From NCBI RefSeq assembly GCF_000195595.1, contig NZ_GL882517.1, positions 48,764 to 112,763 of the forward strand: a DNA stretch of 64,000 nucleotides, given 5' to 3'. Positions 52,700 to 59,755 of the stretch are shown in pieces. Position 1 is the first letter of the stretch. Every line of letters begins with the position of its first letter. Below the pieces are notes generated by a model that saw only the letters and a program-made list of their open reading frames with translations, did not search any database and had not been told where the DNA came from. The position numbers were made by a program, and so were the translations under genes. Source of the DNA: Actinomyces sp. oral taxon 170 str. F0386 (GTDB taxonomy: Bacteria; Actinomycetota; Actinomycetes; Actinomycetales; Actinomycetaceae).

Positions 52700-54283
52700 G
52701 TGTCCGTGCTCCATCCCGTCCTCGACGTCCTCGCTCAGGCGCCGATCCTCACCGTCTTCCTCGTCATCGGCCTGGGGACCGCCGTCGGGCAGGTCCCGCT
52801 CGGGCCGATCCGCTTCGGCGCGGCCGGGGCCCTCTTCGTCGGCCTCGCGGTGGGAGCCCTCGACCCCCGGCTCGGCGCCAACCTCACCCTGCTGCGCAGC
52901 CTTGGCCTGGCCCTGTTCTGCTACACCGTGGGCCTGGCCGCCGGCAACACCTTCTTCCGCGATCTGCGCAGGCAGTTGCCGCTCATGGCCCTGTGCGTCG
53001 TCGCGCTCGTGATCGCCGGCGGGGCGGGCGGCCTCTACTCCCACCTGGCCGGCGTGAGCCCCGCCATGGACTCCGGCGCCTATGCGGGTACCCTCACCTC
53101 GCCGGTGCTCGACGCCGCCATCGAGGCGGCCGGCACCCAGGAGCCCGCCGTCGGCTACGCCCTGGCCTACCCCGTGGGCGTGGCCGTCGCCATCCTCATC
53201 GTGTCCGGGGTTGTGGGGCGCTCCTGGCCCGGGGGGCGCGATCCACGGCCCGCCAGCGCCGACGGCATCACCGCCACCAGCGTCTACCTCCTGCAGCGGG
53301 TGGCCCTCGGCGAGATGAAGGCCTTCAAGGAGGGGAGCATCCGTATCTCCTACCTGGAGCGCGACGGAGAGACCCGGGTCGTGGCCCCCGGTGAGGAGCT
53401 GCTGCCCGGGGACAAGGTCGTCATCGTCGGGGCGCCGGCCGCCGTCGAGTCCGCCATGCACGACCTGGGCACCGGGCTCAACAAGTGCCTGGCCAAGGAC
53501 CGCAGCGTCGTCGACTTCCGGCGCCTGACCGTCTCCTCGACGCGGGTGGCCGGGCGCACTATCGCCGAGGTGGATATGCCCGGGCGCTTCCAGGGCGTCA
53601 TCACCCGCGTCAAGCGCGGGGACCTGGACCTGCTGGCCCGTGAGGACCTCGTCCTGGAGCTCGGTGACCGGGTGCTGGCGGTCGTCCCCAGCGACGAGCT
53701 GGAGCGGGCCGCCGACTGGTTCGGCGACTCCGAGCGATCCATCGCCCAGATCGATGCCTTCTCCGTGGGGGCCGGCATGGCGCTCGGAGTGCTGCTGGGA
53801 CTGGTGGCGATCCCGCTGCCCGGTGGCATCACCCTGCGGCTCGGGGTGGCGGCCGGGCCGCTCGTCGTCGGCATGATCCTGGGGTGGGTGGGGCGCACCG
53901 GTCCCTTCGTATGGGGGTTGCCGCACGCCGCCAACGCCACCATCCGCCAGCTGGGACTGCTGTTCTTCCTGGCCGCGATCGGGTTGGCCTCCGGGCCGGA
54001 CTTCGCGGCGTCGGCCTTCTCGACAACGGGGCTCAAGGTGGGGGTGCTCGCCGCGCTCGTCGTGGCGGTCAGCGCGATCGTCCTGCTGGCCGGGGCGCGC
54101 TGGGCCGGGGTCTCCGCGCAGCGCGCCGCCGGCGGCCTGGCCGGGCTCGTCGGACAGCCCGCAATCCTCGCCTTCGCCCTGTCCAAACGCGACGACGAAC
54201 GTATCGAGGCCGGTTACGCAACCCTGTTCGCCCTGGCCATCGTCGTCAAGATCGTCATGGTCCAGGTCCTCGTGGCGCTGTAG
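52700..54283 (+). CDS. AspT/YidE-type putative transporter with TrkA_C domains
   Basis: A 527-residue membrane protein of the aspartate:alanine exchanger / YidE-YbjL type. Two hydrophobic bundles (~10-170 and ~355-527) flank a cytoplasmic region with two TrkA_C-like modules (ISYLERDGETRVVAPGEELL and VDFRRLTVSSTRVAGRTIAE). GTKP-like motifs include DSGAYAGTLTSPVLDAAIEA and GGLAGLVGQPAILAFAL at the end. GTG 52700 gives the usual length; longer in-frame extensions are Arg/Pro-rich noise. The substrate is unknown; TrkA_C modules suggest nucleotide or ligand gating. Confidence 0.88.
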   Translation: MSVLHPVLDVLAQAPILTVFLVIGLGTAVGQVPLGPIRFGAAGALFVGLAVGALDPRLGANLTLLRSLGLALFCYTVGLAAGNTFFRDLRRQLPLMALCVVALVIAGGAGGLYSHLAGVSPAMDSGAYAGTLTSPVLDAAIEAAGTQEPAVGYALAYPVGVAVAILIVSGVVGRSWPGGRDPRPASADGITATSVYLLQRVALGEMKAFKEGSIRISYLERDGETRVVAPGEELLPGDKVVIVGAPAAVESAMHDLGTGLNKCLAKDRSVVDFRRLTVSSTRVAGRTIAEVDMPGRFQGVITRVKRGDLDLLAREDLVLELGDRVLAVVPSDELERAADWFGDSERSIAQIDAFSVGAGMALGVLLGLVAIPLPGGITLRLGVAAGPLVVGMILGWVGRTGPFVWGLPHAANATIRQLGLLFFLAAIGLASGPDFAASAFSTTGLKVGVLAALVVAVSAIVLLAGARWAGVSAQRAAGGLAGLVGQPAILAFALSKRDDERIEAGYATLFALAIVVKIVMVQVLVAL

Positions 54284-54355
54284 GTGCGGATCCTGGCGGC
54301 GATGCACGAGGGAGTGCCTCTCGAGCCGCCGGATCCGGGCCGAGTGAGCCCGGTG

Positions 54356-54477
54356 GTGTCCACATCGGTGACAAAGGAACCTGCGGCCCGATCAGGCCGT
54401 CAACGGAACCGCGGAATCATGCGGTTTCTTTGTGGCGGTGTGTACCCGGAGCCCGCCTTTGTCACCGATGTGGACAC
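54356..54477. repeat. 122-bp element with perfect 22-bp terminal inverted repeats
   Basis: Arms 54356-54377 and 54456-54477 are exact reverse complements (GTGTCCACATCGG... outer end) around 78 nt. No target duplication is evident. It lies between convergent genes, so it is either a MITE-like insertion remnant or a bidirectional terminator. Confidence 0.7.
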
Positions 54478-54531
54478 GCACGCCTCTTTCGCGACCTGCT
54501 GAGGCAGCGCGATATGGGCCGGTGCGGACGC

Positions 54532-54960
54532 TCAGTCGGCGGTGTCGCGCTCGGCGAAGACCTCGCGGGCCACAAAGGTGGCGTTGAGCGCTCGCGGGAA
54601 GCCGGCGTAGACCGAGGCGTGCAGGATCGCCTCGATGATCTCCTCGCGGGTCAGACCCACGTTGAGGGCGGCCCCGATGTGGATCCGCAGCTGCGGCTCG
54701 CAGCCGCCCAGGGCTGTGAGCACGCCGATCGTGACGAGCTGGCGGTCGCGCGGCTCCAGGTCGGGGCGGGCGTAGACGTCCCCGAAGCCGAAGGCCGCGA
54801 TGTGGTGGCCGAGCGCCGGGCTGATGTCCGCCAGCGAGTCGATGACGGCCTGCGCGGCCTCGCCGTCGACCGAGCGGGCGACCTCCAGGCCGCGCTCGCG
54901 CCGCGCCAGGTTCTCGGGGCTGTTGACGTCGTGCTGGGGGTGAGTGGTCTCAGTGGTCAT
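54532..54960 (-). CDS. carboxymuconolactone decarboxylase family protein
   Basis: A 142-residue helical CMD/AhpD-fold protein. RDRQLVTIGVLTALGGCEPQ, LRIHIGAALNVGLTREEIIE and AILHASVYAGFPRALNA are the family core. It has only one Cys where AhpD has CxxC, so a redox role is doubtful. ATG 54960 overlaps the merR stop by 4 nt. Regulator-plus-CMD pairs are common in actinobacteria; the substrate is unknown. Confidence 0.9.
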   Translation of the reverse strand: MTTETTHPQHDVNSPENLARRERGLEVARSVDGEAAQAVIDSLADISPALGHHIAAFGFGDVYARPDLEPRDRQLVTIGVLTALGGCEPQLRIHIGAALNVGLTREEIIEAILHASVYAGFPRALNATFVAREVFAERDTAD

Positions 54961-55487
54961 GAGGGGTTCTCCTTGTCAGTGTCGAAGGTGTCGATGTCGT
55001 CCGCGGTGGCCTGCTCCTCCAGCTCCCGCGTGTAGGCGGCGATCTTGTAGTCGGTGGCGGCCAGCGCCAGCTGGAGCTCGTCGATCCGGGCGCGCAGGTC
55101 GTCGCGGTGCTCGGTGAGCAGGGACAGGCGCTCGGGCACCGTGTCCCGACCGGCCTCGACCAGCTCGACGTAGCGCCGCAGGTCGCGGATCGGCATGCCC
55201 GAGGTCCGCATCCGGGTGAGGAATACCAGACGCCGCACGCCCGCGGTGTCGTAACGACGGCGTCCGGAGACGTCGCGGTCCACCCGCACGAGCCCGATCC
55301 GCTCGTAGTAGCGCAGGGTGTGGGCGCTGACTCCCAGGCGGTCGGCGGTGGTCGCGATGTCCCATCCGGCCGCACCGGGCCCGGCTGCCGGTCCGACGTC
55401 GTCGCTGCGTGGGACGGAGGCGAGCCGGAGCGCCTCGCGGAGCCGGGCGTCGTCAGGCTCGCTGCCTGGAGCGATCGTGCTGGTCAT
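54957..55487 (-). CDS. MerR family regulator
   Basis: A 176-residue regulator. After ~40 disordered residues comes the MerR helix-turn-helix WDIATTADRLGVSAHTLRYY with ERIGLV and GRRRYD. A long dimerisation coiled coil follows, with no metal-binding cysteine cluster. It is co-transcribed with the CMD gene. Its promoter shows a 19-nt spacer between TTGCCT (55520-55525) and TACGGT (55495-55500), holding a perfect dyad, the classic MerR arrangement. TACGGT is 7 nt before the ATG. Confidence 0.93.
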   Translation of the reverse strand: MTSTIAPGSEPDDARLREALRLASVPRSDDVGPAAGPGAAGWDIATTADRLGVSAHTLRYYERIGLVRVDRDVSGRRRYDTAGVRRLVFLTRMRTSGMPIRDLRRYVELVEAGRDTVPERLSLLTEHRDDLRARIDELQLALAATDYKIAAYTRELEEQATADDIDTFDTDKENPS

Positions 55488-55494
55488 GCCTGAG

Positions 55495-55525
55495 ACCGTA
55501 GATCTTCGAGTGCGCTCGAAGGCAA
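55495..55525 (-). promoter_or_regulatory. MerR-type promoter and operator
   Basis: -35 TTGCCT (55520-55525), 19-nt spacer, -10 TACGGT (55495-55500). The dyad CTTCGAG-TGCG-CTCGAAG (55504-55521) fills the spacer. Confidence 0.78.
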
Positions 55526-55563
55526 GAACGGTCGGAGCGGCGGCCCGAGCGGCGCAGCGGGGC

Positions 55564-55569
55564 TAGCCT
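55564..55569 (+). promoter_or_regulatory. -10 element, leaderless start
   Basis: TAGCCT, 6 nt, ATG 55576. Confidence 0.6.
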
Positions 55570-55575
55570 GGCCGC

Positions 55576-55884
55576 ATGCTTCTCGCCTTCTCCGTGTCCC
55601 CGACCACTACCGACACGCCCGACGGCTCGGTCTCCGAGGCGGTGGCCCGAGCCGTGCGCGTGGTGCGCGACTCGGGCCTGCCCTGTGAGACGACGTCGAT
55701 GTTCACCACGATCGAGGGCGAGTGGGACGAGTGCATGGACGTGGTCAAGCGGGCCTGCGAGGCGGTTGCCGAGGTGAGTCCGCGCGTGGCGCTCGTCCTC
55801 AAGGCCGATATCCGCCCGGGCTGGACCGATCAGATGACCGCGAAGGTCGAGCGCGTCGAGGCCCGCCTGCGCGAGGCCGACTGA
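55576..55884 (+). CDS. MTH1187/YkoF-type thiamine-binding domain protein
   Basis: A 102-residue ferredoxin-like protein. MLLAFSVSPTTTDTPDGSVS, SGLPCETTSMFTTIEGEWDE and VALVLKADIRPG match the MTH1187/YkoF family, which binds thiamine-like or hydroxymethylpyrimidine ligands in some members. Diverges from merR. No ribosome site; it appears leaderless. The ligand is unverified. Confidence 0.88.
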   Translation: MLLAFSVSPTTTDTPDGSVSEAVARAVRVVRDSGLPCETTSMFTTIEGEWDECMDVVKRACEAVAEVSPRVALVLKADIRPGWTDQMTAKVERVEARLREAD

Positions 55885-55928
55885 GCAGCGTCCTCGGTTG
55901 ATTTCTCAGGCGGCTTGTCGGCCGTGGT

Positions 55929-56573
55929 TCAAGGCCGCAGCTCGTGCAACGGGAACGTGATCGTGCCGTCGGGCAGGGTCGCCCTGAAACCGGTTCCGGT
56001 GATGACCGCCTTGAATGCGGGAGGCGCCATGTCGATCTGGGCGATGGCAGAGGCCAGGCTCTGGGCTCCGCGCTGTACCTGTCCGCCACCGACCTTCACC
56101 TCAATGGCAGCCCAACTGCCGTTGGGCATGGTGATCACTGCGTCGATCTCGTGCCCGTTGGAGTCGCGATAGTGGTACAGGTGCCCTCCCAGGGCCTCGG
56201 TGTGGACCAGCAGATCGTGGATGGCAGCGGACTCGAACAGGAAACCGAGTGTCGCCAGGTCTGTGCTGAGGCGGCTGGTGTCAGCACGCAACGCGGCGGC
56301 AGCCAGTGCCGGGTCCGCCGAGTGGTACTTGGGTGAACGGCGCAGACGGGCCTTGGAGCGCAGGGAGACCGCCCAGGGCTGGATCGTCTCAAGGATGAAG
56401 ACTCGCTCCAGCAGTTCGAGCAGCTTGGCAACGGTGGCCTCCGACGGCGCGGGCAGCGTCCGCGATATGTCCTTGCGCAGCGTTGACTGGGAAACCTCGC
56501 TCGCTGTGGAGCGGGCGAGTGAGGTGATGAGCTGCCAAGGCTCGCCGGCTGGCGAGACCGACATTTTCTTCAC
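55929..56573 (-). pseudogene. C-terminal fragment of DUF4143 AAA-type ATPase
   Basis: The 214-residue frame carries only the DUF4143 part of AAA_14/DUF4143 proteins. WQLITSLARSTASEVSQSTL is the linker/wHTH, then LLELLERVFILETIQPW, LRRSPKYHSADPALA, FESAAIHDLL and the nuclease-like HEIDAVITMPNGSWAAIEVK. The ~180-residue N-terminal ATPase with Walker A is missing. Its first codons (GTGAAGAAAATGTCGGT) lie inside repeat copy B, so the break falls exactly at the repeat edge. Probably a remnant; expression of the fragment cannot be excluded. Confidence 0.75.
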
Positions 56574-56640
56574 AAACGACGCGGCTCCGGGTCATCCATG
56601 AAGAACAGGTTCATCTATGAAGAAAACGTCGGTGAGTCCG
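56557..56640 (-). repeat. dispersed inverted-repeat element, copy B
   Basis: Arms 56557-56572 (ACCGACATTTTCTTCA) and 56618-56633 (TGAAGAAAACGTCGGT) pair with one mismatch. On the minus strand it matches copy A from CCGGACTC through CGGAGCCGCGTC to the second arm, with ~19 extra nt containing a second TTCTTCAT. It lies 2-9 nt after the NmrA-family stop. Confidence 0.65.
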
Positions 56641-56641
56641 G

Positions 56642-57508
56642 CTACGAGACCGCCAGGTCCTTCAGCCACTGCTCGATCGGGCGCGGCCGGAGTCCCAGGA
56701 GCTCCTGGGCGCTGCTGCCCTCGGCGATGGTGCTGCCGTCCTGTGCGTTGAGGGCCCGGTAGAGTTCGACGACCGGCGCCGCGGCCGGTCCGAAGAGCGG
56801 CGTGATGAGGTCGCCGAAGGCCTCCGGCGTGATGCCCTCGAAACGGACCTCGCGGCCCAGGTGGCTGGAGAGGGCCGCGGCCAGATCCGGTCCCATCAGT
56901 CCGGGCAGGTGACCGACGCCGACCGTGCCCGTGGTGGGTGAGGCATCCGTGAGCAGGCGGGCGACGACCTCGGCCACATCCAGGTGGGAGCTCCATGAGA
57001 CCGGGAACGACGCCGGGAGCGGGTAGCGCAGTACTCCCTCCTGACGCGTGGGGGCCAGGACAACCGGCAGGAGGAGGTTCTCCAGGTAGAGGCGCGGTGC
57101 GACGACGGCCGTGGGGACGCCGCTGCCGGTCACGCCGTCGATGAGCGTCATGATGGGGCTGTCCGCGGGCGCTTGCAGTGGAGAGCCCGGCTGGTCGACG
57201 ATCTGCCCGCTGGTGGAGATGACGACACGGCCGGGGCGGGCCCGGGTGACTGCCTCCACGACGGCCCGGGCCTGGGCGGTCGCCGCCTCGGGTGCGCCCA
57301 TGGGCAGGTGGATGAAGACGCTGTCGGCGCCCTCGTAGACGGAGGTGAGGGAGTCCGCTGAGGCCAGGTCGACCTGCCGAGCGGCGATGCCGTCGGGGAC
57401 GGTTTCAGGGTGGCGGACCGCTGCGATGGCGGTGTGCCCGGCGGCGGTGAGAGCGGACAGGACCGGAGAGCCTTGGGCGCCTGTGGCGCCATGAATGATG
57501 TCAGCCAT
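56642..57508 (-). CDS. NmrA-like NAD(P)-binding protein
   Basis: A 288-residue atypical short-chain dehydrogenase fold. MADIIHGATGAQGSPVLSAL is the GxxGxxG dinucleotide motif, followed by AAVRHPETVPDG, GADSVFIHLPMG and VVISTSGQI. It resembles QorB/NmrA quinone-reductase-type or redox-sensing proteins. It diverges from an HxlR-type regulator, a common pairing with quinone/redox stress control. A dispersed repeat follows its stop directly. Confidence 0.85.
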   Translation of the reverse strand: MADIIHGATGAQGSPVLSALTAAGHTAIAAVRHPETVPDGIAARQVDLASADSLTSVYEGADSVFIHLPMGAPEAATAQARAVVEAVTRARPGRVVISTSGQIVDQPGSPLQAPADSPIMTLIDGVTGSGVPTAVVAPRLYLENLLLPVVLAPTRQEGVLRYPLPASFPVSWSSHLDVAEVVARLLTDASPTTGTVGVGHLPGLMGPDLAAALSSHLGREVRFEGITPEAFGDLITPLFGPAAAPVVELYRALNAQDGSTIAEGSSAQELLGLRPRPIEQWLKDLAVS

Positions 57509-57516
57509 GGAGCCAT

Positions 57517-57553
57517 TAGTGCATATTGTGCACCAGTTACGTCAACTGCACTA
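57517..57553. promoter_or_regulatory. candidate HxlR operator
   Basis: TAGTGCA (57517-57523) and TGCACTA (57547-57553) form a dyad with an extra TGCAC at 57529-57533, in the 65-nt divergent gap. Confidence 0.6.
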
Positions 57554-57573
57554 TTGGGGTAGGTTTCGACGTC

Positions 57574-57921
57574 ATGAATGAGGTCGAACTTCCCGAGTGC
57601 GGGGTGGCGAGGTTCCTGCTGCTGTTCGACGGGCCGTGGGCGACGCTCATCGTGCGTGAGCTCATGCATGGCCCGCAGCGCTTCGGGGAGCTGCGCGCCG
57701 CCCTGCCGGGGATCAGTGCGCACACGCTGACCAGTCGGCTGCGGATGTTCGAGTCGCGCGGCATCGTCACCCGGAGCGCCTACCCCGAGGTGCCGCCCCG
57801 GGTGGTCTACGAGCTCACCGAGCTGGGCAGGAGCCTGCGGCCGGTGCTTGACGCGATGAACGAGTGGGGCGCCAGCTGCCCGACGTCGGCCTTCACGCCG
57901 CAGCGCGACTCGCGCCGGTGA
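57574..57921 (+). CDS. HxlR family regulator
   Basis: A 115-residue winged-helix protein. FLLLFDGPWATLIVRELMHG, then PQRFGELRAALPGISAHTLT, SRLRMFESRGIV and VVYELTELGRSL match HxlR/YodB-type regulators. ATG 57574 is preferred over 57526 because it starts at the domain. TAGGTT 8 nt upstream is a possible -10 with a one- or two-base leader. No Cys at the YodB redox position: its only cysteines are in PECGVA and GASCPT. Confidence 0.9.
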   Translation: MNEVELPECGVARFLLLFDGPWATLIVRELMHGPQRFGELRAALPGISAHTLTSRLRMFESRGIVTRSAYPEVPPRVVYELTELGRSLRPVLDAMNEWGASCPTSAFTPQRDSRR

Positions 57922-57939
57922 GGCGCGGGTCGTCGTGGC

Positions 57940-58683
57940 TCAGCCGAGCAGAGCCAGGACGACCGCGGCGCTGCGGGCGGCGGCCTCCTCGGCGGCGATG
58001 TGGAAGTCCTGACCCGCCTCGGGGCCGCACAGGTCGGACACGCCACGCACCGAGACGAAGGGGACGCCGGCGCTCGCCGCCACCTGCGCCAGCGCCGTCG
58101 ACTCCATGTCCGTGCTCAGCGCCGCGGGGAAGACCTCGCGGGTATCGGCCACATTCGCGGCCGTCACGAAGGAGTTGCCGGCCAGCATCTGACCGACGCG
58201 CAGCCGCGCCGCGCCCGACGACGCCGTGGCGCTGCGCAGGGCCTTCTGGCCCACCTCCCCCAGGCGCTCCAGCAGAGCAGGGTCCCCGGCGAAGGACTCC
58301 GGCTGGCCCGGGGTCTGGCCGCGGGCGTAACCGAAGGCGGTGGCGTCGGCGTCGGTGTAGGCCAGGGTCGCCGAGGCGCACATGTCGCCGACCTCGACCT
58401 GTCGGCCGAGCCCTCCGGTGGTTCCCGCCGAGACGACGGCGCTGGGGCGAACCTGAGCCAGCGTGGCCGCCAGCGCGCTCGCGGCCGCCACAAGTCCGAT
58501 GCCGCTGCGCACCAGGATGAGCTCGCGCTCGCCGCCGGGCAGCTGGAGTGACCAGGCGCGTGCAGCGCCGAGCAGGGCCGGAGGCCGGGCCCCCGCGCGC
58601 TCGGGCAGGGCGTTCAGGAAGGGCTGGGCCTCCTCGGCCATGGCGCAGGAGACGATGACGGGCGCGGCACTGGTGCGACTCAC
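57940..58683 (-). CDS. mtnN: 5'-methylthioadenosine/S-adenosylhomocysteine nucleosidase
   Basis: Cleaves MTA and SAH; the S-ribosylhomocysteine produced feeds LuxS. The 247-residue protein has the nucleoside phosphorylase-like fold with SGIGLVAAASALAATLAQVR, SAGTTGGLGRQVEVGD, ALSTDMESTALAQVA (ribose-binding ME motif) and VSVRGVSDLCGPEAG (catalytic Asp in SD). GTG 58683 follows TAGGCT by 6 nt, indicating a leaderless start. luxS lies 4.5 kb away. Confidence 0.93.
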   Translation of the reverse strand: MSRTSAAPVIVSCAMAEEAQPFLNALPERAGARPPALLGAARAWSLQLPGGERELILVRSGIGLVAAASALAATLAQVRPSAVVSAGTTGGLGRQVEVGDMCASATLAYTDADATAFGYARGQTPGQPESFAGDPALLERLGEVGQKALRSATASSGAARLRVGQMLAGNSFVTAANVADTREVFPAALSTDMESTALAQVAASAGVPFVSVRGVSDLCGPEAGQDFHIAAEEAAARSAAVVLALLG

Positions 58684-58689
58684 GCGCCG

Positions 58690-58695
58690 AGCCTA
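58690..58695 (-). promoter_or_regulatory. -10 element, leaderless start of mtnN
   Basis: TAGGCT, 6 nt, GTG 58683. Confidence 0.6.
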
Positions 58696-58720
58696 CAGAG
58701 GGCGCCCGAGCCCTGAAAGT

Positions 58721-58840
58721 GTCCAGACGGGACGACTTTAGCGGTTGATCGAATCCGGTATCTGTAAGTAACAGGGCGATGACCTGGGCCTTTGTAAACC
58801 GCGGTGCGGCTGCTGTGATTCAAAGTCGTCCCGTACGGAC
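58721..58840. repeat. 120-bp element with 19-bp terminal inverted repeats
   Basis: GTCCAGACGGGACGACTTT (58721-58739) and AAAGTCGTCCCGTACGGAC (58822-58840) pair with two mismatches; inner GCGGTT/AACCGC segments can also pair. It sits in the 319-nt gap between mtnN and a tetR gene, which otherwise shows nothing I can identify. MITE-like remnant or regulatory hairpin. Confidence 0.6.
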
Positions 58841-59002
58841 AGATTCGCCGCATGGTGGCTCCGTTGTGGCGCTGTAGAGAGTGTGCAGTGGGAGTCGACT
58901 GGTAGCTGTGGCCTTCTGTCGTCGGGGATGGTGTCGATGTGCACCTTGTGTGGGGGCGGGATCCGTCGCCTCGACGGGAGGCAGGCTCTGGTACGGAGCG
59001 AC

Positions 59003-59626
59003 TCAGGCGTCGCCCGCGTCCGTCGGTGTGCTCAGTCCGATGATGACCGCCTCGATGAGGTCGCGCAGCCTGTCGGAGTCGATGTTCTCGGCGATCGAGT
59101 CCATGAAGAGCAGGCTGACGATGTCGGCCAGGCCCGCCGTGGGAACGGTGGGGCGGCGCCCCATGCGGGCGAGAACCTTCTCGACCGTCCCGGACAGTCT
59201 GGCGGTGAAGTCGGCGCGAGCCGTTCCGGGGATCGTGGGGCTGTCGGGGTTGCGCAGCTGGAAGAGGGAGTACTCCGTGGTCAGCAGGTAGATGGTGCGC
59301 GCCTCGGGGCGGATGGCCTCGAGCAGCTCCATGAGCGAGTCCATCGTGGGGGCGCCCTCGAAGGAGTCGATGGCCTGCGTGACTCGTGACAGCAAGGTGT
59401 TGGAGCGCGTGACGATGGCCTCGGTCAGGATGTCCTGGAGCGAGGAGTAGTTGGAATAGAAGGCGCCCCGGGTGAAGCCGGCCTGCTTGACGACGTCGTC
59501 AATGCGAGTGCTGGCGATGCCCTTGGAGGCGACGATGTCCGCGGCCGCCTCGATGAGGCGGGCGCGGGTGTTCTCCCGCTTGCGCAATGTGCGCTCGGAG
59601 GTGGATGAGTCGGTACTCGGTGTCAT
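59003..59626 (-). CDS. TetR family regulator of the adjacent MMPL transporter
   Basis: A 207-residue regulator with LIEAADIVASKGIASTRIDD, VVKQAGFTRGAFYSNYSSLQ and DILTEAI as the DNA-binding domain. ATG 59626 is chosen over GTG 59638, which overlaps a TAAGGT -10 (59637-59642). It diverges from the MMPL gene and probably represses it. The ligand is unknown. Confidence 0.9.
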   Translation of the reverse strand: MTPSTDSSTSERTLRKRENTRARLIEAAADIVASKGIASTRIDDVVKQAGFTRGAFYSNYSSLQDILTEAIVTRSNTLLSRVTQAIDSFEGAPTMDSLMELLEAIRPEARTIYLLTTEYSLFQLRNPDSPTIPGTARADFTARLSGTVEKVLARMGRRPTVPTAGLADIVSLLFMDSIAENIDSDRLRDLIEAVIIGLSTPTDAGDA

Positions 59627-59686
59627 GAGACCGCCCACCTTACCGGCGCGGCGGGGGTGCGGGGAGTCACAGCGACTCGGGTTTCA

Positions 59687-59717
59687 ATACATGAATATAT
59701 CCAGTACGTTTTCGTAT
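59687..59717. promoter_or_regulatory. candidate TetR operator upstream of MMPL gene
   Basis: An AT-rich imperfect dyad bounded by ATAC and GTAT and containing the palindrome TACGTTTTCGTA (59705-59716), in the 129-nt divergent gap. Confidence 0.55.
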
Positions 59718-59755
59718 CGAATTTGATCGTCTCCGTGCCTCCTGAAAGGTCTCTC

